A DNA stretch of 64,000 nt from Aurelia coerulea (Eukaryota; Cnidaria; Scyphozoa; Semaeostomeae; Ulmaridae). The stretch covers positions 20,505,501 through 20,569,500 of the forward strand of contig CM076955.1 in assembly GCA_039566865.1 (NCBI GenBank), in the 5' to 3' direction. A program made the translations under genes and the position numbers. This document shows, piece after piece, positions 44,190-58,000 of this stretch. Positions within the stretch are counted from its first letter, which is position 1; each line of letters begins with the position of its first letter. The notes below the pieces were generated by a model, which saw nothing but the letters and a program-made list of their open reading frames with translations, had not been told where the DNA came from and ran no database searches.

Positions 44190-45830
44190 ACGATCGTTGC
44201 CAATAGCAACTTTATTTTATTTGTTTGGTTGAGAAGCTGAGCAGTAAGTGTTTTAATTACACCCAAAAAATAAGAGAATTGAATTGCCTGTTAATCCACA
44301 TTTGAACCAAACAAATAAAATGCCCAAGGTAGAAATTTAGATATATCCTTCTTCTTTGGATCTGTGCTCATGTTTGCTCTTAAAAGCCATTTCTGGAATG
44401 CACAACGAGCCAGTTAGCTACCTGAACAAGGACAGATTTTGTAAGACAATAACGTGAGCTGCTTTTGTTGACACCTGACACCTGAATTCAAAGCGATTTA
44501 CGATCGCAGACAAAGGAAGTTCCCTCAACCAGTAATTCAAAACGAACAAAGCCGCAAATGTTGCCCTGAAACCCAAGTATCTAGCGCGATCGTTGTGCAG
44601 TCCAGAAATTATTTCTCAGAGCAAATATGAGTTTCTATCGAAAGAAGAAGAATATATCTACACATCTACCACGGGCATTTTATTTATTTGGTTGAGAAGC
44701 TGAGCAGTAAGTATTTTAATAACATCCACAACGATAAGAGAATTGAATCGCCTCCCAATCGACTTTTGAACCAAATAAATAAAATGCTCGAGGTAGATGT
44801 GGAGATATACCCTTCTTCTTTTGATGTATGCTCGTATTTACACTTGAAAACAACTTCTGGAATGCACAACAGGTGAGCTAGCTACCTGGGTTCCAGAGAA
44901 ACTTTTGCTGCTTTCTTTGTTTTGAATTACTGGTTGAGGGAACTTCCTTTGTCTGCGATCGTAAATCGCTTTGAATTCAGGTGTCAACAAAAGCAACTCA
45001 TGCTATTGTCTTACAAAATCTGTCCTTGTTAGCTACCTGAACAAGGACAGATAATGTTAGAATAGAACTCACTACTTTTCATTGACACCTAAATACATGG
45101 CAATTTGTGATTGGAGACAAAGGGAATTCCATGCTCGGTCAGTCAAGACATAAACAAGAACAAATCAAGCCGTAAAAATTGCCCTGAAACTCGGGTCGCT
45201 AGCGCGCTCGTTGTGCATCTCAGAAATGGTTTTCAAGAGCAAATATTAGCACATATCGAAAGAAGAGGGATATATCTAAACTTCTGCCTCGGGCATTTCA
45301 TTTGTTTTATGCAGAAGCCAATTGGGAGGGAATTCAATTCGCGTACTTTTTAGGTGGAATCAAAACACTTACTGCTCAGCTTCTGTACGAAAAAAATAAA
45401 ATGCCCGAGGCAGAAGTTTAGATATATCCTTCTTCTTTCGATATGTGCTAATATTTGCTCTTGAAAACCATTTCTGAAATGCACAACGAGCGCGCTAGCG
45501 ACCCGAGTTTCAGGGCAATTTTTGCGGCTTGCTTTGTTTTAGTTTATATCTTAACCAACCAGGCATGGAATTCCCTTCGTCTGCAATCACAAATTGCTTT
45601 GTATCTAGGTGTCAATGAAAAGTAGCGAATTCTATTGTAACATTATCTGTCCTTGTTAGCTACCTGGGTTTCAGAGCAATTCTTGCGGCTTGCATTGTTT
45701 TTGTTTATGACTTGACCAACCAGGCATAGAATTCCCTTTGTCTAAGATCGCTAATCGCTTTGTACTTGGGTGTCAACAAAAACTAGCGGATCCTATTGTA
45801 ACATTATCGGTCCTTGTCTGTGTAGCTAGT
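44190..45830. repeat. Cluster of foldback repeats in alternating orientation
   Basis: Modules built from tttggttgagaagctgagca, aaataaaatgcccgaggcag, gatatatccttcttctttcg, tgcacaacgagcgcgctagc and a gacaccta/taggtgtc block alternate in direct and inverted orientation. One clear hairpin pairs 45175-45310 with 45395-45525 across a loop of about 85 bp. Related copies occur at 1-200. The short ORFs here are by-products. The family looks like a palindromic DNA transposon (foldback/MITE) that inserted repeatedly into itself. Confidence 0.75.
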
Positions 45831-46034
45831 CTAACCTAACCCTAACCCAAACTCTGAAACCTGTAACCGGTAATTGGTAACCTGCCATTTCCTTCGACAC
45901 CTTGAATAGATTGATAGATCAATTGATTGATTGATTATTCCTAAATACTCACAGAATTTAGTTCCCAGGCTGTTCTGCAGAACGCGGACAAGGAGGGAAG
46001 AAGATAGTCAAAATCAAAACTTTGCAAGAAAATT
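45831..46034 (+). other. Region just upstream of TOM1
   Basis: This holds a short telomere-like run (taacctaaccctaaccc, about 45832-45850), an attgattgattgatt stretch and presumably the TOM1 5' UTR. No TATA box was recognised. The transcription start cannot be placed from sequence alone. Confidence 0.35.
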
Positions 46035-49000
46035 ATGGCGTCATTCAAGTTTCATACGAACCCATTTACTTCTGCAGTTGGACAAAGGATAGGTAACAAA
46101 TACTTAATTTGAAAGCAAGATACTTATTGTACATGCAGGAGACATTTCTCGGTTGTGACTTGTGAACTAGCAGCAATCTGATGAAAATACTTTTTTGCTT
46201 CTTATTTAGGCCCATTTTTGGAACGCAATCCAACCTGACTGAGGCTGCCACTGGAGTCAGCAATTTTTCTGCAAACAGAAAAAAGAATAGATGGAGTGCT
46301 TTTAGGAGAAATATCCACCTGTCTCAATCAAAATTACATCTTTCCACAGCAATAATTCATCCATTTGAAAATGAAGGGGCAGGAAAAACAACAGAAAGGG
46401 GGACGACTCACAACTGCACCTCCTCAGCTCAGCCAGACTGCATTCTTTGCTATTCTCGGAGAACATATTCTCCGTGCAATCTTTACAAAAACAATAGGAC
46501 CTTTTGTTCTTCTATTTTTATCATCTGCGCACTTCTCCACGCGAGAAACAAATGATGCAGTCTGGAAGCTCAGTGGACCAGCGTTATGTCATGTTTTTCA
46601 GGAATGTATTTAACCATATACTCCACTAACCCTAATATACACACATTTACCCTAACTAATCCTAACTAACCTTAAAACCCATTTTCCAAAACCTAATTCT
46701 GACCTTAACCCTCCCATGATGGCACATAACATGCCAATATTGAAAGCTGGTCCACTAAAAACAAAGTGCGGACATCTATAGCATATAGCCCAGTAAGGTA
46801 TTATCTTCATTTTGATTTGCAGAGAGGGCAACTGACAGCAACCTGCCATCAGAGGACTGGGCATTATTTATTGAAATTTGTGACATCATAAATGATACTG
46901 AAGATGGGTAAGAATTTTGCAATATTTGTGGGGCTCAAATGCACCAAACAGCTTTCATTTTCATTCAGCTGACATAGCTCTTGAGAAGTGTGGGGATTTA
47001 TTACACCTAGAAGTCCCCTGGGAAAGTTTTGCATGATCTAACCCTTCAAACTTCAGCCAAGACGAAGGACCATGGAAGGACTGATCGTCATTTCCTTACA
47101 TACAAGTAAAGCGGGTGAAAACTTGAACCCAAGATCAATCTTTTTCTCAAAAACGTAAAGGTAAAGGTTTATTTCCCATTTATTTTGTGTCAACAGTTTT
47201 AAGCATTTATTCCAAACTCCAAACTCGAATCGTCAACAACATTCCAGATACAGTGGCCCATTGTTTGATTTTCATCGATGCAGTAAGTTCTGTCAACAAA
47301 CCAAGCATAGAAAGCGGACTAAAGATCAAGGATCCAGATCAAGCATCAAGTGGAAGCTGTGCTGACAAAATTGAAATTAGGAGACGAGAGCACAAATCTT
47401 CAGATAGCAATATCTCTTGTTTGTATTAAGTTGCAATGGATCATTGCACTAGATTTTCGCCTACTCTCCACTCTGGAATATATGTCCCTTCTCTGAGCAA
47501 TTTCTTCACCAAAGCACCTCTCATCTGCAGGAAATCTTCACCAACCCCATTTATTCCAGACCTCTTCCCATTCCTGACTCAAGGTTATTCATTTGCACTA
47601 AAATACACTGGATATTTTTTACCTCAGCCCTTCTGAGAAAAAAGGATGGCATATATGTGGAAATTGAAAGGGTAGTCCTTTGGAAAATTGGAGTTTGACG
47701 TCTGTTTTCCATGGATTTCCATGGATGGCCAAACGAGTTAGAACTAACCACATTGAATATGACCATAATGAAAACATGCTAAGTCGTTGAATTTCTGACC
47801 TTATTTCGGGCCTTATTTAAGCAGAATTGAATTCTCCAAGCAGGTACGGTTAAATTTAATCATGATTGAATGCAAATACAGAATTGCTGTACTCTCGGAT
47901 CAGGATGCCGTAACCGAGTTATCAAATGGTGTCTACCTTGACACCGAGTTCCACCACTGAGCACTGGTTGCTCTGTCTAATCATTGCATAATGCATTTGT
48001 TGGGGAGACGAGATACGGTTTGTCCAAGGAAATGTTATGTGGCCCCCATGTGTAGTAGGTTAATGCTCAGGTGCAGTAGCGTTTTGGGTTGGAACTCTGA
48101 CAGGCGCATGAGCATTAACGTACTGCACGGGGGACACATAAGCTTCCTTGGACAAACCGCATCTCATCTCCCCAACAAGCATATCATTACAAAGAGAATA
48201 TTTAAAAAGCGTGTTTGGTTATTTGCTTTGGCTTTCATAATAATAAGCCTATGGACTCCTCTTGAGTGAAAAATTAACAAGAACAATTTTTAATTGCTCT
48301 TCTATTCCATCACAGTGCCAAGGATGCTGTCAAAGCAATCAAAAAGAGGCTGTCTAATAGGAAAGACTACAAGAGCTTGATGTATACATTGACCGTAGGT
48401 ATTCTTTTGTCTCATCTTTCATCTGTTTATGTTGAATTTGTACAAATGTCATTTTGAAACAGTTGCAACGACCTTGATAACTTAAATGCAAAATGCAGAC
48501 AGTGGATTGCTGCAGTTAACAGGAAGTTTGGATTATTCAGAGTCACAAGACATGCGTGGCTATTGTCAATTGAATGCTGAATCATTTGGAGTATTGACAC
48601 ATATTGTAAAAATTGACATCACACGAGTTCTCAGACTATTTAAGAATTATCAAGAATTCTTCAGATTTTGATAAGAATTCTTTAGCCATGTAAATTCTTT
48701 TTAGCAAGAATTCTTAAGAATTTGAAATATTCTCCAAAAATTCTTAGTGAGGAGAAGCAAGTTAATTTGCACAAGGCCTGTTCTGTATGTAGTTTGGGTT
48801 CAGCCACACTCAATTTATCAATTAAAGTTCCTGGATCTAACCTCAGAAGTAGAATATTTATTCATAGCCCACCTACAATTTCTCAAGGAGCGGAAGGAAA
48901 TATATACAGTATAGTGACAACATTTGTCTCTTGTGATGTAGATCTTCTGACCTTAACATTGACCTGCCTGAAAAATGACTTTTTCAATTCTGTTGCTTTT

Positions 49001-52000
49001 GAATTTCATCTATTTGTTGTTGTAGCTCCTTGAATCCTGTGTCAAAAACTGCGGACATAGATTTCATGTGATGATTGCAAATAAAGATGTTCTTGGTGAC
49101 CTCACAAAGATAATTGCACCTGCATCAAAGGTAAAGTAGGAAACCTGCCATGTCTATTGAACTTCTCATTAAGCTTTTTATTTCACGATTGAAGTGATTG
49201 TGCTTGTTTTGAAATAGTATCTTATACCAAACACTATCCACTTACAAAACAACCTGTACAAAAATACAAGGCCATGTAATAGCCATGTACAAGCCTTGTA
49301 GTTATGGCCTTGTAACCTTGTTATAGCCTGGAATAGCCTTGCTGTAACCTTGTAAATGGCTTGAAAAATGCTAATTAGCCTTGTAGAAGCCTTGTGGAAA
49401 CCTTGTGTTAGACTGGTTGCAGCTTGGACTCTTACTGATAGCCTTGTAATTTTCTTCCAAGGTTAGTACAAAGTCATAACAAGGTCATAATCCCCTCTAC
49501 AAGGCTAAAACTTGGCCTGTACAAGGCCAAGTTTAGCCTTGTATTTTTGTACAGGAAGGATGTTCTTGGTTCAAGTTCCTTATCAAAAGGGGAAATGGAT
49601 GGTCAGGGAACCTGTAATGTCTAGTGAACTTCTTATCAATTATGTTTCATGATTAAGATCTTCTCCTGCTAGTTTGGAAATTTATTTCATACCAAAACAC
49701 TATTCATTCACAAAACAATTGTGCTGTGAACGGAACTACAACAATCTTGCCAAAGAGGGAAGTTATTAAGTCTTCAATCTTTAATTGTTTGCCCTTACTT
49801 TATAGAGTGGGACAAGCCAAGTTCCACAAATTGTAGAAGAAAAGATTCTGATGCTTGTTCAGTCATGGAGTGATGCATTCAGAAACTCTGACAGCTTGCA
49901 AGCATTTGTCCAGTGTCATGAACACCTCAAAGCACAAGGTATGTTTAGGCTATGTATGCTACTCACAAGTGGCAGCTTATTTGGAGTTATTGTTGACTTT
50001 ATTTAGTGCAGCTGATTTAACAGGAATTTCCTGAATAGATATATATATATATGATATTACCAGCAGAAGCAACACCAATATTTTTTTTTTGTCTTCTAGA
50101 ATTTTTTAGACAAACAGTGCAGGCCTAACAGCATAACAAATATTCTTAAGTTTTTGCAAGAATTCTCCATCTTATGATAAGAATTCTTGAGCCATATTGA
50201 AAGACTAAAATTTTTTCAAACACAATTTCTTCAGAAACTAAAGGGAATTCTTGAGCAGGAAAACCATGCTAATGTGCACAAGGCCTGTAATATATGCTGT
50301 GCTATCTACGGTACAGCTCTGCAAATATTTTCTTACAATGTGTTAGCTGAGTTCAAGCCTGACACAATATGCAGTGCAGGATTTGTTTATATTAACAAAA
50401 GCCTTAAGCCTTCTTGAGAAAATGTTTAACCATGTCAGAAAGCTTGAAAACAATTCTCAAAGTCTTTCTTATCAGTATAGAATTTTCATCAGATTGCAAG
50501 ACTTCTTGAAAATTCTTAAAAACATGAAAGAATTCCTGACAATTCTTGTAATTATTGTACATTATGTGATGCTGAGGCATTTGCTGAGTTGATAACTTGC
50601 AAGGAGATGCTTTGGAGCTGATGTCTTTGGTTCTTGTAACATTGTAGATGACTCAACATATTTAAGATTTTTCCATTTACTAATTTTGTATGCTCTTTTT
50701 CAGGACATGAATTCCCTGCCCAAGATATTGACACTCTTGCACCCATTCACACTCCGAAAAGGGTAGGTATCACAACTTAACCAAGATTTATAGTCAGGAA
50801 TTCTCAAATTTGAATCATTTTCTCCTGAACTTGCTTCAGATGGTGCTTGTCATTTAATTATCCTAAATTTTTCAAGCGTTTTTATATCACCACATTAGAA
50901 TTTGTAAGGAGTAACAGATGTGATTACAGTTGCAGGTCTTGCACACATCAACATGGTTTTCCTGCCCAAGAATTTCTTAAGAATTCTTTTTGAAGAAAAT
51001 TTACAGCTTTCCATATGCCTTGAAAGTTCTTATCTAGATATGAAGAATTCTTGCAAATTCTTAAGAAGTCTTGAGGATTGGTGTAATGTTAATGTGCCCA
51101 AGGCCTGAACTGTACTGAAACTTCTTCAGTTAATTTTCTCCTTCTCATTGTATGTGCAGTATCTATTCTTTGTATCTGCAGCATATCATTTTGTATCCCA
51201 AAAATGATGTACTACTATCCAAGATCTTGGTTGAATTTATCAATAATTTCATCTTTAACATATCTCATAGACAATTCCTGAAACTGAACAACCAAGGCCA
51301 CAATCAAGACCTCAGACTGCTACCACCCCACAACCTCAGGTGAGCATTAATGCTTCCAGAATATCACTCAAACATTTACTGGAAATCTCTGCCTGTCCAA
51401 TTATTTAACCCATTTTATCATTAGATATTTAATTTTTGCAACATAGATGTTGATATATCAAGCATTTGCTTGGGTGGGCTTGGGTCAAGTTGAAAGCTGC
51501 AAAGAACCATTAAATGTCAAATACATTGTTGAACCAGTAAACAAACCTTTGAATGTACTATGCGATATTTTTGTTTTTGTATCTATTCATATCTCTTGTG
51601 TCTACTCATACAACTCCTTGAAAGCTACATTTTGATGTTGTTGATTTCGTTTCAGGGTTTTCAACAACCTCTCCAAAGAGCAAATTCAGGGCCAGTGAAT
51701 CCATCACCAGCACAGTTATCAAAACTTCGAAACGATCTGAATATGGTGGAAGAAAATGTTCGAGTGATGTCTGAAATGCTGACAGCAGTGTCCCCTGACG
51801 ATGAAGGATCCGAAGATGTTAACCTCTTGAAGGTGATTGAAACTTTTTGAAATACACCAAAGCAGTTTTGATCGCTTGAGGCAAACCATAGCTCTTGCTA
51901 CCCTCTAGGCTCCCCCTGAATGCTGCAGGGGAGCTGTAGAGTGCTCTCCTCAACTATTCAAACAGTAAAGTAAGAAGACGCAAAATAGAAGCCAGTTTTT

Positions 52001-55000
52001 TCAAAACAATTGGTTTAGTTACTTTTTAAAATTGCGTTAAAGCAAGTATGCAATGGTAAATAGGCCCCTCTATAAATAGAACAAAGAATTCACTCAGACA
52101 CAGCATTGTTTCTTAGCAAGATAAAAATCTCATTCCAAGGCCACTCTTTGTTGACATTGTGTGCAACTTCGATTTGAATCTCGATTTGAATGCGGTATTT
52201 TTAGATTTTCTACTCTCTGCAAATGTAAGCTTTTAACCTTGCACAAACCCTTTAATCTAGAAATAGGCTTTATTACCTAACATTCTCTCTAAATTTGTTC
52301 TCTTCTCTGTGTCATTTTAATACTCGTCAATTTATTTATTTTGTAGGAATTGAATTCAACATGTCGACAGATGCAACAGAGAGTTATTGAGCTTTTGCAG
52401 CGAATTGCTAATGATGAAGTGACAGGTAACAATTTAACCATATTTTGGCCGGGGGGGGGGGAGGGGCAACTAATAGCTTTTTTCTGATATATCTGCAATG
52501 AGGAAGTCTATGGTAATCAAACTTTATGACTTTTCGTAGCTACCTATTGTGCTAGTACTAGCAAAGATTCATTGAAATATTTTGACCAATGAGGGGGAGG
52601 GAGACAATTTTTCTGGACAGATCCTATCAAAATCGCAAATTCACGCATCACAATTTTGTGAAAAGAGTAGCAAAATTGCAGTATTTTGCAAATTTCTTTT
52701 GCAGACTAAATTTGATTTTATCGCATTTGTCCTGATGTTGACCAATTTTACCTTTTTTCTTGACCATACAAATATATTTTTAGAAAGTACATGCGTAGGG
52801 CTATTAGCACACCAAATCTGGTTGCTCTGCCTATTCGAGTCAAGAGTTAGGTAGGGGGGACTCCCCCCTCCCCCGCGACCAAAATAAGACATGTCAGATC
52901 ATATGGTCAGATAGCCCGACGACAATAGGGTTAAAGAGATATTTTTAGTCTGTCTTAAATTAGATGTCTTGGTGAAAATTCCTGCAAATGAAACAAAGAA
53001 GATTTTTCCGTAAGCAAATTGCGTCATCACAAATCTCATGTGACATCTTTGCCTGGAAATTTTTTATGAAAATGTAATAACAGCCGAGAAAGAACTGCCT
53101 TTTCGTCATCGTACGGTATATTACGCAGATTTTTAAAGCGCCCTTCATTGAGTCTAGGATCATAAAAAAACGAACCAGCGTCGTTAATACTTTTTCTGTT
53201 TACTCTTTCCCGTTATTCTCTTCAATCGAGATAAATTCACTCCAATCAAGAGCTGTTGCTGCTGCTTGAATTTTAAGTAGATGCTCTGCAGCAACTGTTT
53301 GGGAGCCCTTTGGGAGCAATCTTTGCACTGATCCTTCGATGAGATATAGTGTATTAAGTTAGTTTTGGAGTTTTTTTTAACGTATTATGGACAACATTGA
53401 TATACTCAGGACAATCTTTCTCAAATTAAAGAGAATATTTCATTTAGCATTTAGCAGAGAATAGCCATATTATGTGGATCTGTTTATATCAATTATTATC
53501 ATTATCATTATTTTATTATTAATGATATTGTGCAAAAAATTTCATCTTGAGAGAAGCTACATGCCCTCTGTTTATTTGCATTGCAAACAACACTACTCTG
53601 ATTATCAGCTTCTTATTTTTTCCGTAGGTGAATTACTTCGAATCAACGACGCTTTGAATAACGTATTTATTCGATATGATCGATTTGAGAAGAATAAGAG
53701 TGGAGTATCATCGCCATCCGCTACAACAGAGATGCAAAATGTAAGATCTTAATACGATTCTAAGTCTTGTATGAATATAGCTTAGATTTCGTATTTCTTT
53801 GTCATCAAAAGAAACTTTTTCAAATATACCGTGTGAGCCAGAAAAAGATTCCCTTTCGAAAATTTATTGCACCAAGAACACTGGACAGATTTCCTTGACT
53901 CAAGTTTTAGTTAAGGGCCGAAAGACCAAACGTAATTGTGATTTTCTTGCGTTTTTATGATCACTGAAAATATAGGTAGAGTCGATTTAACGAAAATTTC
54001 TTGTTGCGCAAAAGCGCTAATGGAGTTCTTTGTTTTGGATTTCCAATTTCCACTGAATCAACCTTGAACATGAGCAAAATTTCACAAAAAATTCAAATCG
54101 CAAGGAATCAACTCTTACATACCAATACACAAGGGTGTTTCACCTTTCTCGGGAATTATAAAACATAGATTTTCAAGCAAATATTGAATGTTTTGGTCGA
54201 AAGTTTCTTTTATAATTTGTTGAAGTGATTTAGGCCTTTTTAGGTACTTCGCAACCATGAAGTTTTCGTAAAAGCGAATTTACCTTTCTTTCAAGTGCTC
54301 ATAACAACACGAGAAAAACAAAAATAAAATTTTAATCTCTCGGCTACTAAGCAATGTTTGATTCACTTTAATTCATCAAATATTCTTGGTGCTATGAATT
54401 TTAAAAATGGAAATTTTTTTCTGACTCACTCCGGTATATAGTGGCGGACACTGGGGGGCAAAGGGGTGCGATTGCCCCCCTCCAATGTTGGCTAGAACAA
54501 AGATCTTTTGTTCGAAAACAATAGAAACAAGCAATTCTTTCAAATTGAAGCAATAGCTTCGCCCCCCTTGATATTTGGCAAAGTGTCCGCCGCTGCGGGT
54601 ATAGCTCAGATTGATGATAAGATAGGGTATTTTTACCGTCATCAAAAGAACCTTTTGAAAACGTAGCAGGAGAGAATAATTTTGAAATATCACAAACAGT
54701 ACAAGGCTGTTCATTGATGTTTCTTTTTTCGTGCTAGGAACAAGCGATGGATAGTTTCAACGCAGCTCTCAGTGCACTACCAACTTCTCAAGCGACAAAC
54801 GGGTGAGTTGCCAAGCTGTGCTCTTGTCTCGCAAGAGAACTTTGACAATTTGGTTTTCCTTCTGATTCATTATACTCGGGTGAGTCACACACAAAAACAC
54901 ATGGCGTTTGAGAGAGACTACCTCCATAATTATCAAAGCAATGATACTGAAAAGTGTTGTGTTTCATTGCCGATATGTTCAATTAGATTCAGTAATTTAC

Positions 55001-58000
55001 CCGGCTTTAATCGGTCATTTCTTCCCGTTGATATGGGAGATTTTCTTCTGAAAGCACCTTTCAAAAATCCGCAAAAGACGAATGTAAACAACAATCAAAA
55101 TTTCATCGGTTATCCATCCTGACAACAATGACACTTACATATATTTGCATATTTTGTCCTCGTGGGAGGATGGAATCCCCCTGGATAGGTTTTTCACTCT
55201 ATGATTGAAAATGTTTCATCCTCCTGAGAGGATTGCACGTGCTAAAGCGTGTTCGAGTCATTATTGCTGTAAGGTAAACACATTAGCGGAATTTGGTCGT
55301 GATTTTAAGCCGTTTTTGAAGGTTTCTCGAAGCAAATCCCTTGTAAGGGACCGGAGGAAAAATCGAAATTTTCTCAAAATGTTGATGGCCCAACCTGAAA
55401 GAAACTAAACAATTACCTGGCCTACTGACCATGTAGGAAATATTTCATGGCCCATCCTTCCATGGCCCATTTAAGGAATCTTGCGCTGTGGTTTCAACAA
55501 GTTCCAGTTCAAAATCTGAAGAGGACAAGTTAGACAGAAGATATATTGTTTTTAAATTTTGTCTCCAAACAGGTCTTGAAAGATTGTTGAGAATATCATG
55601 TTGTGATGAATTTTGCAGTGTAAATTTTTTTTATTGATTTTATACAGGACTAACCCAAATTTGCTCATTGATTTTGGTGCGGAACCGGCATCTACCACAG
55701 CATCAAGTAAGTTGAACGATTTTATTATTTTATTACTTTCTCGCAAAGTTTTTTATTTGTAAGATTCATTACAAAGAACTTAACGGGCTCCATCTCCATA
55801 TTTCATTCGAAACGATGATTTTGCAGTTTTAAAAGGTAGCATCACACAGGCTTTTAATATTTTTTCAAAATGAAAACGTTATTTTGAAGAAAAGTTCTTG
55901 CACTTCACAGAGGAATAAACCAAAAATGTTCATATCTTTTACGATTGCTCCGAGGTTAGTGAATTATACACGATCACTTTTTGATGGTTTGGGCGAATCC
56001 ACAAAACAAGCTGCAGAAAAAGAAAGGTAAAGATTGAACACGTGCCTAAAATGATGGTGTTTACAGATCTGTTTACAATTTGGCGACGGAACCCCTTTAA
56101 GTGGTATTCATATGCAGAGCATGTTTTCCTGAAACCTTGTTTCTGTCGAGAAGTTACTCAAGTAGCATTGAGCTACATACCACAGTAAACAAGCGAAATG
56201 TGTCATGGATACCTGGGACTAAATTTCTGCTTGGCAGAGCCTCTTGAAAAATGTCTTATCTCTTACTTTCCAGGTACAAAATACCAAGAGGATGATGAAT
56301 TCGATATGTTTGCACAGACGAGAAACAGCACATTTGCTGATAGCAGAAGAGCGTAAGTTCATTTGTTTAGGAAATTTAAGACCACATTTACACTGTATCG
56401 GAACAGTTTTGATCCGCTGCAAAGTTGTTACGGTTCAAGTGCGTTTACACCCACTTGAATTTTTCTGTAGACAGAAGGAACAAAAGTGTTACTGATTGCC
56501 TGGCAGGTGCAGTGTAAACGGGAGGTTTATCCGTTACACTTTTCTTACAGATTCATAGTTGTAGCGGCACAGTGTAAACAGGGTCTTCATCTTGCATATA
56601 CCTTTTTACTTGCTAGAAAAGAGGTTTGGATCGAGCGTCCAAAGGTGGAGGTGAAGTTGTGGTTTTTAGCGCCAAGCACTGGGATCGCAGAAGTAGAATA
56701 GGCCTAATCGAATCCGCGACCCCTTTCCAGACGATCAAATGGTGTTGCTCTACCCGGTATCGAACCCTGTCCGCCTGACTATTCTGGCTGCAAAATCAGT
56801 GGATTACACCACTGCGCCACAACACCTTCAAATCTGGTAAAATTTGGGAAAGAAAACAAAAGCACGACACCCCTTCTCACTGGATACACTGCTAGCTGTG
56901 GCATGAAGCTCCTTCGGATCTCAACACTGTTCAGAGAGTTTATTATCAACCATTTTGTGCAAAGTGAGTTAGCAATGGCGTACACACAGGCAGGTGTTAT
57001 TGGTCTTTTCGCTTTGTTTCTCATGATTTTCGTTCATTTTTAGCTGACTTTTCTTTCCTTTGAATAACAACGGTTGAAAACGCAAACTTCCATTTGCAAA
57101 GTCGCAAAATGAAGCCCACTAAGTTTTGAAACTGTTACACAGCAAAATCAGCTAACGATGAATGAAAATAATGAGAAACAAGGCCAGAAGGCAAATAAAA
57201 CTTGCCAGTGTATAAACTAAGCCACTCGTTAGTTAATGTGAGCAAATTATCCGAAGGAGCTGCATTCCACAGCTAGCAGTGTATCCACCAAGAACGGGGG
57301 TCATGCTTTTGTTAGCTTTCTCAAAGTTTACCAGATTTGGACGCTCGATTCAAACCTCTTTTTAACAAGTAGAAAGGTCATCACAAGGACAACTGACCAT
57401 CCCAACAATCTCTTCTGGAAAGAATTTTCAGCTTCTGAAGCAAGCAACTTTGAAAGTAGCATTGAGTAACAGAACCATTTGCTAGATATCTTCGTCTGAC
57501 ACTGATCACAGCAAAGCGTCAGATGAGATCCGAAAGACAATGAACGAGAAGAAATCTTGTGCGCTATTTTGAAATTAGCCAATCAGAGAGCAAACATTTT
57601 CATTTGGTTAATTTAAAATACTTTTTATCGGCAAAGAAGGGGGTTTGTAGCCATAATGTCAACCACAGACGATTTACTGTGATCACTGTAAGAGAAAAAG
57701 ATTCGGCAAATGGTACGGTTAAATGACACGATGGCAGGATTATCAAGTTTTGTAACATGGCACGTGTTTCCTCTTTGTTAACCTTTGTTCTTGCCATTTT
57801 GATGTGCCATTGGCATGGCAACAATAAACAGACGATCCGTGCAAGTAAGAGGCCTGTCGAACAACCTCAGGAGCATTCTGAATCAGATTTGTGTGTCTTC
57901 ACCCTTGGGCATGCTGGTTGAAACGAACCTTTAAATAGAACTCTACACGTAACGACGTGAAGAAGGGAATGGAAGGAAATTCCGTAATAGTCAAAGTTGT

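Larger units (their letters stand above)
56606..57372. mobile_element. Near-complete palindromic element (TOM1 intron 13)
   Basis: Outer blocks (aaaagaggtttggatcgagc on the left; the inverse of gctcgattcaaacctctttt on the right), middle blocks (tggatacactgctagctgtg) and inner blocks (gtttctcatgattttcgttc) all pair inverted, leaving a loop of roughly 80 bp at 57049-57130. The left arm is longer only because of a SINE at 56644-56828. Foldback DNA element; no coding sequence. Confidence 0.85.

Noticed and set aside
45832..46700. Telomeric repeats
   Set aside because: Only short, irregular taaccctaaccc runs at 45832-45850 and scattered ctaacc motifs at 46620-46710; no sustained hexamer array.
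54772..55122. 116-codon ORF as a separate gene in TOM1 intron 11
   Set aside because: It begins inside TOM1 exon 11 in another frame and runs through intron; no independent coding support.
56741..56826. Functional tRNA gene
   Set aside because: Anticodon and T stems do not pair properly, and the sequence continues into a SINE-like tail within a datable insertion.
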